From assembly GCA_916610825.1 (NCBI GenBank), contig OU744454.1, positions 1,265,001 through 1,329,000 on the forward strand: a DNA stretch of 64,000 nucleotides, read 5' to 3'. Every line of letters starts with the position of its first letter. Position 1 is the first letter of the stretch. Shown in pieces: positions 11,801 through 24,400 of this stretch. This DNA comes from Haliclystus octoradiatus (taxonomy: Eukaryota > Cnidaria > Staurozoa > Stauromedusae > Haliclystidae). Below the pieces are notes generated by a model. The model was not told the origin of the DNA and ran no database searches. It saw nothing but the letters and a program-made list of their open reading frames with translations. The translations under genes and the position numbers were made by a program.

Positions 11801-14800
11801 CATTACACTTAGGCATCAGTAATGTAACAGTTAAGCATTTTGATATTGATCTGCAATATCTTGTGTTGATTTCATAACATAATTTTGACATCAACACACC
11901 TATCCTTTAGACCAATCACAAGCAGGTATTTGCTGCTCCCCTAATAAATATCCCATATGGGACTGTTTTACATTGGATAACTTACTGAAGTTGGCTCATC
12001 TTGATCTTCATCCGTACCATGTTTATTAAGGGGTGTTGACGACCCACCAACAGGGACATCAGGTGTTCTTAAAGATTCTGTTGTAATGATTGATTCAAGG
12101 GGAGATCCAATTGGTAGCAACTGTTCACATTGTTTGATTGAGTTTGTACCTGGACGATTGACAAGCTCTTTCTGTAAAACAAAAAATAGATAGTGCAATT
12201 TAACTGAAAAGAGCTGTATAACTGTGCCTCAAAAATCAATGCCAATCAATGCATATAGCATTATATCATGTGATTGGCAAAGTACTAAGCATTTATCATA
12301 ATTAATCTGAGACATTTCTGTAAGAATGTACAAGGGTGGTACAGGATTTGAGGGTAGTAGTATGTACGTGGTAGGTAGTAGGACAATGCAGCCTGTGTTG
12401 CTATTCTGTGTTGCTGTAGGTATAAGTCAAAATCTTCTGGGAATGGGAAAGGCCTGTCGTTGTTTAAGATCAGACAGCACTATCTGAAAAACTATTTGCA
12501 GAATCACAGCTGTATGTGATATTTGATGACTTGCAAAGCCTTTGCATTTGACTTGTGTGTTGATGATGGTTTGTGAGGTGAAGATGAACTAGGAGGGTGG
12601 ATGTGGGTACCCAATAAGAAGGCATTGTCTAACTTTAGCAATATGTTCTAAATCCCTAAATCATACCCTCAATCTTCTCACGAGAGTTCCATATTTCTGT
12701 AGGTCACTTCCTGATTGAATTTGAGTAGCATGATTATCATTCAGTTGAACAGTGTTAAGAAGGACAACTATCATGTCCAATAGGTCTGTAAACATTGAAC
12801 TGAAATGCAAAATAATAATTAATGCATAAAATTAGGTACACAGTCAAACCATCTATAGAACCACCTCTAAACAGCAGCCACCTCTCTATAATGGCCACTT
12901 TGGTAATATTACTAGATCAAATTTGGTATGACCACTTTAGGGAGGATTAGCTCAGATGGCAGAGCAGCCGAACTTCAGATCTGATGAATGTGGTTCAAAT
13001 CCACCGAAGGTCAGCCTTGACTGTATCTAAAACATCAAATGAGTACAATTTTCTGATGACGGATGGAATGGTCGAGAGGGAATTGCATTGTGCATTGATA
13101 ACTGAGGCATATCTCATATCTGCCATGAAGCCTGTTGAAATTGATCTGCAGTGTCGCGGCTGAGATCTATCAAGAGCATGAAATATCATTGTCCTCAGAG
13201 AAAAGATCTACTCTACTATTAGCTCGATATATATATTTCTTTAGTTTCTTGGTTATCAGGATCACAAAAATAGGAAAGGAAAAGTTTCTTGTGCTAAGAG
13301 GAGGGTACCTAGGAGCTGTAATTCTAGAATCACAGAGGTAAAATTTCAAAATTCATGTTTTACAAATGTCAAAGTTGTATTGTACAATTCATGTTTGTAG
13401 AAAAAGTTGGTTTCATTTTCCTGAGATTTCCATTTTCTTTTCTCAACCTAGAAAGAACACAATTCCTTCTATAGGCAGCAAATGTTATTTCTTTCATAGT
13501 TTTACCAATTTTGCACAGAAAAATTGATTTTACCCATCTTTTTAAACAACATATAGTTGAAAAACAATACAAAACTTCCCTATTGTCAAATACTCCTTTC
13601 TCACAACTTTTTTTGACAAATTGAGTTATCACACAATTGAATTGCAATTTTTATTGATTCTTGTTGGTTCTCAATTCCTGTTTTCAAGGAACTCCATCAT
13701 ACGAGAGGTGTCAAACTCATTGCAATTATCATATCATCAAACGTTGACTTACTCAAAAGGTGCAGTCGCTCCTTCAACCACCACGCCGCACACAGCTAAG
13801 CGGAATAATGTCACTGTCCATTCATATATACTCTGTGATGCTTTTTGAATTATATCAAACATTGCACCAACCTAGGACAGATAAAAGTATTGAAAATGAA
13901 ATGAAATGATACGTGTTGGATCATGTATTTTATTTGTCGTATTGTGTTTTTGTGTTTGATGCCATCAAACAATTTCAAGGATTTTTGTTATTGAACGTCT
14001 TTGTCATTTTTTTCAAACCATTTCGCTTGAAATTTATTGAACCCTTTTGATGTTGTGGCTTCTCCATGGCTTCCTTTTAAGCTCAGTCAAGATTCTCTGG
14101 GTTTTTCTAGAATAGTCTTGAGAAAGTCGGATCTATCTTACCGTTAAGGCGCTCTTGATAAGATTGCTTCAAAACACAACAAACACACGTTAGATGAAAC
14201 AGATTTCTTGCGTAAAAGTTTCCATCATTTCCGTTGTCGGCTTAACGCGTGATGACACCAGGCTTTTCATGGTGTTTCTATCATAGCATCATGGGTTCCA
14301 CCTTTTAGTTAAAAATGAAAGACAAAATTCAACTTACCAAATTCAGCCTAAGATGTAAGGCTTCAAGTAGAAAGCTTTGTCCATTTGCACTAGTTGGAAA
14401 CTTTTCCTACGATAAACAAAACATCTCGATTAATAATCAATATTTCGATAGAGCAACAATTTATGTACAAGTTGAAGTCACAAAAAATATTTGAGAGATG
14501 CGAATGGAGTCTCATATATTCATAATGTGACGTGATATATATTTGGTCATACAAATGCATACATATTTGTAAATGATTACAAGTAGGCTAATAATTATGA
14601 CCAGGGTCAACCTGTAAGTTAAGCAAGACTGCTCGTTTTTTTGGGTGATAGCTGCGTGAAAAATGAAAAAAATTGATCAGCAGGCAGGTCAACAAAGTGA
14701 CGTCAATATTTAAATTTTCTCGGATTAATTTAAAAGAGTACATTACTGAGCGGATCGGCATCAAATTTCTACAAATCAGTGTTTTTATTCAATATACATC

Positions 14801-17800
14801 ATAATCAATTATTTATTTGCAAAATATTCTTTTAGTAGACAACAATATTGAAAATTACAAATAAAAAAGTGGTTACCCCATATGGTGCTAATTACTCTGC
14901 CATTGAGGTAACAGTGCATTAAATGATAATCAACAGTTGTCAAATGACTTACTTTACTTGGGGCATTGCAAAAATTTGACAGTTGAGTATGCAGAGAATT
15001 AAGAAAAACATTTTTATTATCATCTTGACCTCGCAGGCAACTGAGAATCAGTGTAAACATTGATTGTTGTGATTCATGGGTGATTCTGAAAATAACAAGA
15101 TTGAAATATTAAAAATCAAAGGAAAGGACAAGTTTTTCTTGAGGATGTTTTGCACAATGTGAATGACATGAGAGACACAACACAAAAGTCCTACAAATGC
15201 AGAACCATTTATAGATAACTTTGTAGAAAACGTTGTCTTACTGATTGAACATAGGGCTCAATGCAAAATATAGCAGAGCTTAAATAATAAAAGTCAGAGA
15301 ATCAGACAATCATGTTTGCTACTTGTTATGTTTGCTAACTTGAAATATTTAACAGTTATTGATTGAAGATGTGATGAATATCGACTGATAATGACTTATG
15401 ACCCTGAGGTCATTATGCCTATAATCATCAAACCTGGGATCAATAACTGGTCAGTTTTGTGATAACTATTCATGACTAAAGGGTTACCACATACTTGCCA
15501 TGTTTGTATTCATATTTACTAAACGAGAAAATATTGGGAGACATGAGTGAAGCGCTAAAAAATCACGAGCTCCGAGCGAGTGATTTTTAGCTTCCCGAGT
15601 GTCTCCTAACATTTTCGAGTTTAGTAAATATGAATACAAACATTTGCAAGCATGTGGTAACCCTTTTCTAAAATAAAACAAATGTCGGAATCTCATTCGA
15701 GGGCGAATTTTCAATTCATGAATTCACAATTTAAAATTCAATTTCAATTCATAAACAAAGCATGAAGAGAATCCCACAACAAGATAGATTTTGTCGAATA
15801 AAGAAAGACATATACAAGAACGTCTGTAATATAAGTGGTACGATAGTTCTTTAGCAAATTAATGCAGTAATTGTTATTTAAATTTTAGGTTTACCTTGAA
15901 ACAGCGTAGCCTATAATTGTCTTTCATTCTGTGTTTTTATTTTGCATGTTACACGACCAATAACTCATTTACCACGCTTTTCGATAAATAAAAACATCTT
16001 GAGCTAAATGTCGTTTTCTAAATCAGAGCCATTATTGAGATATTTATTGGATTGTTATCAAAAAGTTATAAATTCTGTAATTTATCACAGATCAAAAACT
16101 TTTTGAAGCTTGCGGTTTTTCCCGGTTTTCGGAGCCATGTTTTACCCTAGGATTTCATGCACGCTCTTTCGACCAATCAGATCGCAGAAAACCTTCGTGA
16201 TATTTTAGAAATGAGTTTTATGTATTTAAATGCATCATAAACGCAATTATCCGCTGGGTCTTTATGCCATACCAATAAGAAAATCAGTATTGACAGTTAT
16301 ATTAAAATTGTATGTCCTGTCACAAAAATTTTCTATCCCTAAAGTCAGACATGACTACAGCATATCGTTGAAACAATTTATTTGCTTCAAATCATTAAAT
16401 TTATAAAGATATACATGAAATACAAGGGCTTTCACAATTTTTAATAAAAAGGGAAAATATTTAGTTTTGATGGAATAATTATAACCTGAAATTCGTCAAG
16501 TCTGGGAATAGTGCAGTGCAAACACATACAGTTCTTCAACTACCTCTCATCATCTTGATAATTCAGTTTCATGATCCCTTAATTTTAATATTTAGTCATA
16601 CGCTTCATCATTTGACAGTTATTTAGGTCTAATCTGGTGTTGAATTGTATTTATTCTTAGATCAACAACATTTGAGCAGGCATAGAATAAGCATTTTCTT
16701 AGAAATTGTAAGTGGTTTGGACCCAATATTGTCTGTCTTACATAATGTTTACATGAAGAAGCAGAACTTGCCATCAATGAAATTGGCTAATATGAATTTA
16801 GGTACCGGTATATAACAGCCAGCTATAAGAGGTAGATAAATTGACCACTATAGACACGTGGTCTTTATATACAGGTATGATTCAATAGAAAATAGCATTC
16901 TAGACATACAGTCATGGTCACTATGGATAAGTGGCAGCGGTGACCATTATAACAGATTAGACCGTAATTCATGACGTGCTATGACATCAGCGAGGTTTCT
17001 GATGAATAGGTTGACAGGGATGACAAAACAAATATTAAATCAGCCCAACCAAAAATCAAAACATAAAGATGAATCAACATTTTAGAGATTTGGAGTAAAT
17101 AGAAGCAAATTACTTAGCAGAATCTTTCTCGTTCCACCATTTTCCACGTTCCATTTTCTCTGCAGCAGCTTTTAGAATTCTACCTTGAACAGTGACTGGC
17201 AACTTAGCAATCAATGGTCCAATTAGAGTATGTCTATCATTAACAGCATCTTGCGTTGTCTTAGGTATCGATTGAAGAGAAGCTGATTTACTAGTGCCCA
17301 ATAATGATGACATCACTGATCTGGCAACAGCATTTAGGAGACGAGAGATATCCTATTGAAGATAAAAATAAGTTTATTAAAAACAGATAAGGCAATGTGG
17401 CCTGCATAACATAAAAATGAGTGAGTAATTCAAGCAGCCAATAAATAGTTTAAGTATACATCTTTTGATATCTTTATCCTTGTACCTCTAGTTGGTTTCT
17501 ACTAAAACAATAAGACAATTCACCCTTCTTGGCTACCATTGGCAATAGTCATTTTGGAGGACCTCTGTGACTATTCGACCGTAGCCAACTCGTGCTCGTT
17601 GTCTAATTGTTAAATATCTTCAATTGAATAGCTGACATATTTCAAGTCATACCTCTTTTGATGCTTGGAGTATCATCAATTGAAGTTCAAGGTAACAGCT
17701 TTGTAATGACCAATGATCTAAATTCTGGAATCAAAAAATTTGAACGGCTCAACAATTGTCCGTCCACAAGCAATAATGATATTACTTTGTAACTGTTACT

Positions 17801-18444
17801 TATGGTATAGTATACAGTTTTTAATTATTTGAAATAAAAATGGTCTAATGAGAGCTATTGCGCAAAATTCTGAGCAACGTAGACTACCTCTACTCTTTAA
17901 TTTTATATTTCTACATAATTAATTAATTAATGTATAAAAGTCAGTTCAAGTTGTAAACATTTCTCTTACTCTTTAAAATGGTCACAGGCGACGATGATTA
18001 AAACGTTGAGGTTATTTATAAATGAATTCAAAACTCACTGATGCCATTGATTTTTGTAATCAAGTATAAAGATGTAGCACTTTAAATAATTGAATAATCA
18101 AAGGTTTTGAAATCTGTAGGCCTAGTAGTATTGTTATCATATATTAATCTTTGTATCACTTCCTTTGATGTCACAGTACTAATATCGTTAATTCATTGTA
18201 ACTCATGTAAATACCGTCTCTCGACACTTGTAAACTCATTCCTTGCTTGGTGCTCTCACGAATAACATCTAAAATCAATCTGTTGTACTACTATCTCTAT
18301 CCTGCTTACACACAGTGTTCTCATACTATTACAAAATCCTACCTCACAGAGTCGATTAGTGACAGCTTCAAAGTCATCATTATCAAGAGTTGTGGATAAG
18401 TTGTCAACATCAGATGATGAACAAAGACGGATGATTTGCCGTGC
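5890..18444 (-). CDS. MED12: MED12 exons 27-40 (C-terminal block, Q-rich tail)
   Basis: Exons: 18343-18444, 17653-17724, 17114-17352, 14953-15085, 14338-14406, 13753-13871, 12667-12799, 11986-12171, 11345-11606, 10522-10837, 9362-9638, 8917-8962, 8272-8475, 5890-6128. Matches to human MED12: NLDHWSLQSCYLELQLMI (exon 28), PLIAKLPVTVQGRILKAA (exon 29), LILSCLRGQDD (exon 30), EALHLRLNLVGAMFD (exons 31-32), SPWDLLEG and APLSWAAFGAVRIER (exon 35). Exon 36 has a run of about ten glutamines. Exons 36-40 are Q, S and P rich and weakly conserved, like the PQL/OPA-type tail of the family. Exon 38 is only 46 nt; its boundaries rest on phase and splice signals. Confidence 0.92.
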
Positions 18445-21400
18445 CTATTAATTAAAAAGAAATACAGCATCTCCATAAAATGTTAAAAATAAAAATAAGG
18501 TAGGGATCTGGAAACACAATTTGACAACTTGAGGGGTATTTCAAGTAAAATTTCAACTCCTCTTGATCTGACTGTTTAGTTTACGCAGAGTCTCACATCT
18601 CTTGATTTGAAAAGCAATTTATGTATTTGTAGGGAATATACTGTAAGCATAGGGGGGACGTTTTATTGATAATTTTCAAAGTGGAATACTTAGAAAAGTA
18701 ATACTCAAGTAGTAATGCTTAGCATTAGTTCATATGTAGCATGGGAATATTCTTGATGGATATGTCTATTGCGATAGCTATTAAAGAGCGGCATAGTCTA
18801 TGACTCTATATGTATTATATATAAAGTCAAAGCTGTTATAACGGTCACCTCTATATAGCAGCCACCTGTCTATAGTGGTCACTCTTTCAATGTCCAAAAT
18901 GGCATTTTCTGTTGAATCAAACCTGTATATAAAGGCCACCTGCCTATAGTGGTCAATTTATCTACCTCTCGTAGCTGGCCGTTATATACAGATTTCACTG
19001 TATACAAGTAATTTTGTTTCTGAGGTCCATAGTTACATAGAATGTATTTTGAGTTTCATTTGAAATTAGGGTTTGCTTGTTCAACTTACCATTCTGACTT
19101 TCAGATAAGGATCTAGCAGCATATCACGTGTTAAAAGCTTTTCTGCCCGTTGGAGAAACTTCAGTTGAATCCATCTTTGGCAACATGAGATACATAAAAC
19201 ATGGCTAGCAAGTGAACGCAGGTCAGAAAGAGTTGCTAAGATAAATACAAACATAAACACAAATAAAAACATTATACAATTTCTGATAAAATAATATTTG
19301 GATAAATCCAATCAGAATTGTTGGAAGTGCTTGGAATTTAGGATAGGTAACTAGGCCTACAATGTATAAGACACACTATATCAAAACAGAATTAGGCCTT
19401 AACATGGACCAAAAGGTAAGCTTGTCTTCTTTTGAGGCACGGGGTCCTTTTAATATAGTAATGTATACTAGTTATGGAATAATTAATGACATTCATACAC
19501 ATGTTGGCAGACACAAATGATGTTAAGGGATATAAGTGAAACATTTTAGAGTCATGGGAGATTATGATGGAACATTAAAACCTGTGCATGGTCCTGTATT
19601 CCTCCATAAAACCGTCAATTTATTTCATCAACAGCACTTCACAAACAATCTGACAAATATATAGACATTTAGATATATATACGGTAGATAAAAGTAAGCT
19701 AATTATCAGCTTGTAGTCACAAAACATCAAATGATGAAAAGATTATTATACTGATATCTAATATTTTGGTAACAATTAGCACACTTTGAAGACATCGCTT
19801 TCTTTTGAAGGTAGTGGTCTGGTGGCAATACAGTACAGTTCAAAGCACTGCTTAAATGGCCACTATATAGAGGTGGCTGCTATACAGAGGTAAACATTGA
19901 AAATCAGATGTTAATAACTTACAAGCAGGAGTAGGGTTTGCAGACAATAAGTTGGTAGATGATGAAGAATTCTCTAAATAATCTGATGAATTCATGTTGA
20001 CAAGACTCAAAAATATTTCATCATTTACATTCGAAGTTGAACCATTTGTTGACATTGACGACATTTTATTTGAACCTTGTTTCGGGTCTTTTATAATCAT
20101 GAAAAAGAGACAACAATAATGATAAATCTAACATAATACATACTACATCTATGATCATATCTACAAATAGATATTATCTCTGTAGCAGGTTGGATGACAG
20201 GAAACAGGAATTAATAGTACTATTATATTGCAACGCATAATGAATAAAATAAAATAATAATGAAGATCTCTATCAATTGCAATTAATAATAATATTAATC
20301 CATCTCTTAAACACAAGTGCCTATTTATTGGGGGATATTAACAAATTTACATACAAATTATGCTACAAACGATTAACATGTGTGAACTGACGTGGAATCG
20401 AACGCCGGCTCCTAAAAATCTTACCCTACCTGTATTTGACAGAACCAGCAGCAGTTTTAAGATGGGTAACACAGATTCTAGTTCGGCATTATCAAGCGCC
20501 CCAGTCAGTAGTCCATGGTCTGATGTTGAACAGAACGGTACACTTGTTAATCCACCAGTGAACATTGAAAGTGGATGGCTAATTGTTTCATCAAATAATT
20601 TGAGTAGGATGTGACAGGTTAATTTTGCCCCATTTTTAGCAGTGTCTTCGTCTCCTATAATCAGAAATTCAAATTCAAATTTCAAAAATAGTCTAAAACA
20701 TGGTCCCACAGAGTGTTTTCGCCTTCCAGAAATTAGATTTATTATTGAAAAACTGAACATCCAAAGTGGTTCTTATAATGTTGTTATTTTTTAAATTTGG
20801 AGAGAAAAAGGAAATATTATCAATTCTTCTTTTGAACTTTGGCTATCCTCTCAGAAACGTTGCTTCCAGATAGCAGGGTTTTATCGGACCTGGTCTGAAA
20901 TCTAGGATATTACAATATTTGAGTGGATTTCAATGGGGGAAATACAATAAATAACCAGTGTCCAGAAGGGTAAAAATAGTCTGAAATCCATTCAAATCTG
21001 AAACTTCTCTGTATAATAGAAACACATTCAAAGATAGGTGTTGGGTTGTAGGGATAGGGAGTGAATCACAAGAGTATAATTTAATTTTGGTTAAGCTTGT
21101 AAGATACCGGTGTCAATTTTATTCACATAAAATAAATCTCAAATTTCAGCATATTTATCAATGAACTACTGTATGTATGTTGTATAACCAGCTTATAAAA
21201 AGTCAACAGACGTTAAATAGCATGTCCAGTCCATGATGATAATAAGACCATTTGGGAAACTTTGATTCACAGTGGAATACATTGTATAGAGAAATCGTTT
21301 TCCAACTGATCTAATTGCAATCGTCTTCTTAGAATATCATTACAAATATAAAAAGCTCAAATATTTTCTTTTTTGTAATCTATTTGTCGTCTGATTCCCT

Positions 21401-24400
21401 GTGAAAAATTCAAATCTTCAGACCAAAATTGGCCCAATCCTCATAATCCCTTAACTGTTGATGAACTGTTCATGAACATCAAATGGCCTGATTTTCACGA
21501 ACTGTTCATGAACTGCTCATGAACCAAACTAATTTTAAACATTGACTACAGTCTTTACATTAACATCATGGAAACATAATAGATATATATTGATTCATTA
21601 TTTACCACAAGACAAACCAGCCTGTAAAGACGGCAACGCAACATGTTTTAAGAAGTCAGCCAGCGTGAAGCAACAACGAGAAATGAGAACGCAGACCAAA
21701 ATGGACAATGAATTGAATACCGTTGATTCGGTTATCTAAGTAAAACAAACAGATACGGTAATATTAGTAAAGGATGTGGGGATTAGCTGAGATAGCAGGG
21801 CAATCGGAATGTGGTTAAAATCCCCTGAAGGTCAACTCAGCCTTGACTTTATTTAAAACATGAAATAAGTACAATTGAAGGATGGCAGATGGAACGATGC
21901 AGAACTGGTGCAGAGGGGATTGCTCATTGACAATTGAGACCTATCTGCCATGAAATATGATGAAATAATGAAATTGATTTGCAGTGTCGCGTCTATGATC
22001 AATAAAGAGCATTTGCAATCACTGCACTGTTCTTAGCGAAAAGAGCAACTTATTTAATGATAGAAGAGTGACACGGGAATGCCTCAATTACTACTCATCA
22101 ACAAACAGTTACAGTATATGTAAATATATCTGACAAGAGAGGGGCAGAAAAAGGCTATAGTTAAATTCCATAACAAATATAATATTTCAGTACAGCATAG
22201 ACAATTATGTTTATCAACTCACATTAATACTATTCACAAGGTCATTGAAGCCCAAAGTACTGTTACCACAACAACACAGCGCCTTGACAATACCTAACCA
22301 TTCATTAGCCAATGCACTAATGTGAGATGTTGTTTCTGCACATAACACTGCTACATCATAGACTCTGATAGACAAATAAAAAATATATAATGACATACCA
22401 TAATGGTAGTAAGTCTTAAGAGCAGGGCTGTAATCAGGACAATCATTGGTATATAATAGTGCAATTTACTAAGGTTTTCTGCAAAAGTTAAGAAATTCAG
22501 AGAAAGAAAAATAACTTTTAAAATTTGCAATAGCTCACGTAGACAATCATACTGTTGCGTTTCTTATATCATCATGACAGATTGTTTTGCCGCACTTATC
22601 TTCAGTGTAAATTGACTACGGTAATACAACAACCAGACGGTACAAGCAGAGAAAAGGCCTTTTGAAGTAAAATGACCAAAAGTGTCTACAGAAAGGGTAA
22701 ACGCAACTCTGCTTAAGAGGGCTTCTTAACAAGTCAGGAAAACATGCAAATATATTGTACTAAAAATAGAGACACGCCTCTTAGCTCCATCCAAATGGCA
22801 ATATAGAGACCTGTAAAAGTTGCCACATTCAAAGAAACTGCCTGAAAACATTCAAGAAAATATCTTGTGGAATGCCTGAAAAGTGGTTTAAAATGTCAAA
22901 TCAGTTACTCCTCCTTAGGTTGATTCTGTAGACTTCTTTGTTGACTACACTTTTGAAAAACCTGATTGTAATAAGTCAGTAGAGGGTTTGCAATGTTCCA
23001 AAGATAAACACTTTGCTTTCAAACACTGCCCATGTGATGAATTCAGTAATTAGTAGAATATAAGTATGATGTAAATTAAGTATGAGAAGTAATAAACATA
23101 CTGTTCAGCTTCATTTGTTCTGCATATCTCCATAATAACACTACAAACAAAGCTGTAAAGTTCAGCAGGTCTTTCACTGCTGAGATGAGTCTGCCATATT
23201 GGATCAAGTTGTTGGTGTCTGCAACAGGTGAACAGATAAAAATGTAAAGTCTAACCTGTTCTAACGGTCACCTCTATACAGCAACCACCTGTCTATGATG
23301 GTCACTCTTGCAATGTATAAAATAGTATTTTCTATTGAATCAACCATGTATATAAAGACTACCTGCATACAGTGGTCAATATATTTAACTCTCGTAGCTG
23401 GCTGTTATATAATGTACAGGTTTGACTGTATACAATTGATAATTAATTGTTCAAAAATAATTGTGCATAGTTTAGTGCATAGAAACATCAACAATAATAT
23501 GAATGAAAGCTCTCTGGACAGGGTGGAAACATGTGTCAGACCAACCACATCAACATTAGTAAATTAAATACATTCAAACGTGCTATAGCGGTCACCTTTA
23601 TACAGTGGCCACATGTCTATAGTCTATGCAATGTCTAAAATAGTATTTTCTATTGAATCAAACCTGTAGATGAAGGCGTCTGTTTATATTGGTCAATTTA
23701 TCTACCTCTTGTAGCTGGTCGTTATATACAGGTTTCACTGTACCTTGGATTAGCTACATATTCTGAGAGCACAGAGGATTCCCAAAGAAGCGACGAATTA
23801 GATGGCATTGTTGTTGTGCCAATAGTTTGTCCGATCTTCGTGTAAGCAGTACTGAATATGTCAGCAAAGCGACCCTGTGAAAAGATCGCAATTTCAAAAT
23901 TTTGAATTTGAACAGTAGGAAACAGTCATACTGTAAAGAACTCTAAGTTGATGTTTTTTCTGTGCTCTTGCTACACTGCTTTCCATGCAACCATCGCAAC
24001 ATAATTCGCAGCCTCTCATTTACTGTATTTGATCAATATCGAAACAACTTACCCTTAATCCTTCACAACTTGTATATAAGTTATACAACAGTTTTAAAAC
24101 CGCTCTTTCGGTTGATGTGCAAACAGCTGGGTCAGCAATATTTTCAACAGTTTGAAGTGATCTAGAGAGAGATAAAATATTAACACGATCATAAATTGTC
24201 ACACATGAAGGGTATAGTTGCGCATGGAAAGAAGCCAATTATAGTTATCATCCATCATCTCAAATAGACACAGTACAGTCAAACCCGTAATAGTGGTCAC
24301 CCCTATAAAGCCTTGCTTTCATTTAGAATTGGGAGGCAACGGCCACCGGTGTAATAGAATGCACAGGAAACAGATTGAACACTAATCAATTTCACACATT

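Noticed and set aside
12941-13020. Possible functional tRNA genes at the SINE heads (also 21.8, 28.8, 45.7 kb)
   Set aside because: A and B boxes are present but acceptor and anticodon stems do not pair, and the same body follows each copy. They are SINE heads.
13051-13080. CTGATGACGGATGG...CGAGAG as another hammerhead
   Set aside because: The first box is there, but the second box and stems do not fit, and the sequence is an ordinary part of the SINE body.
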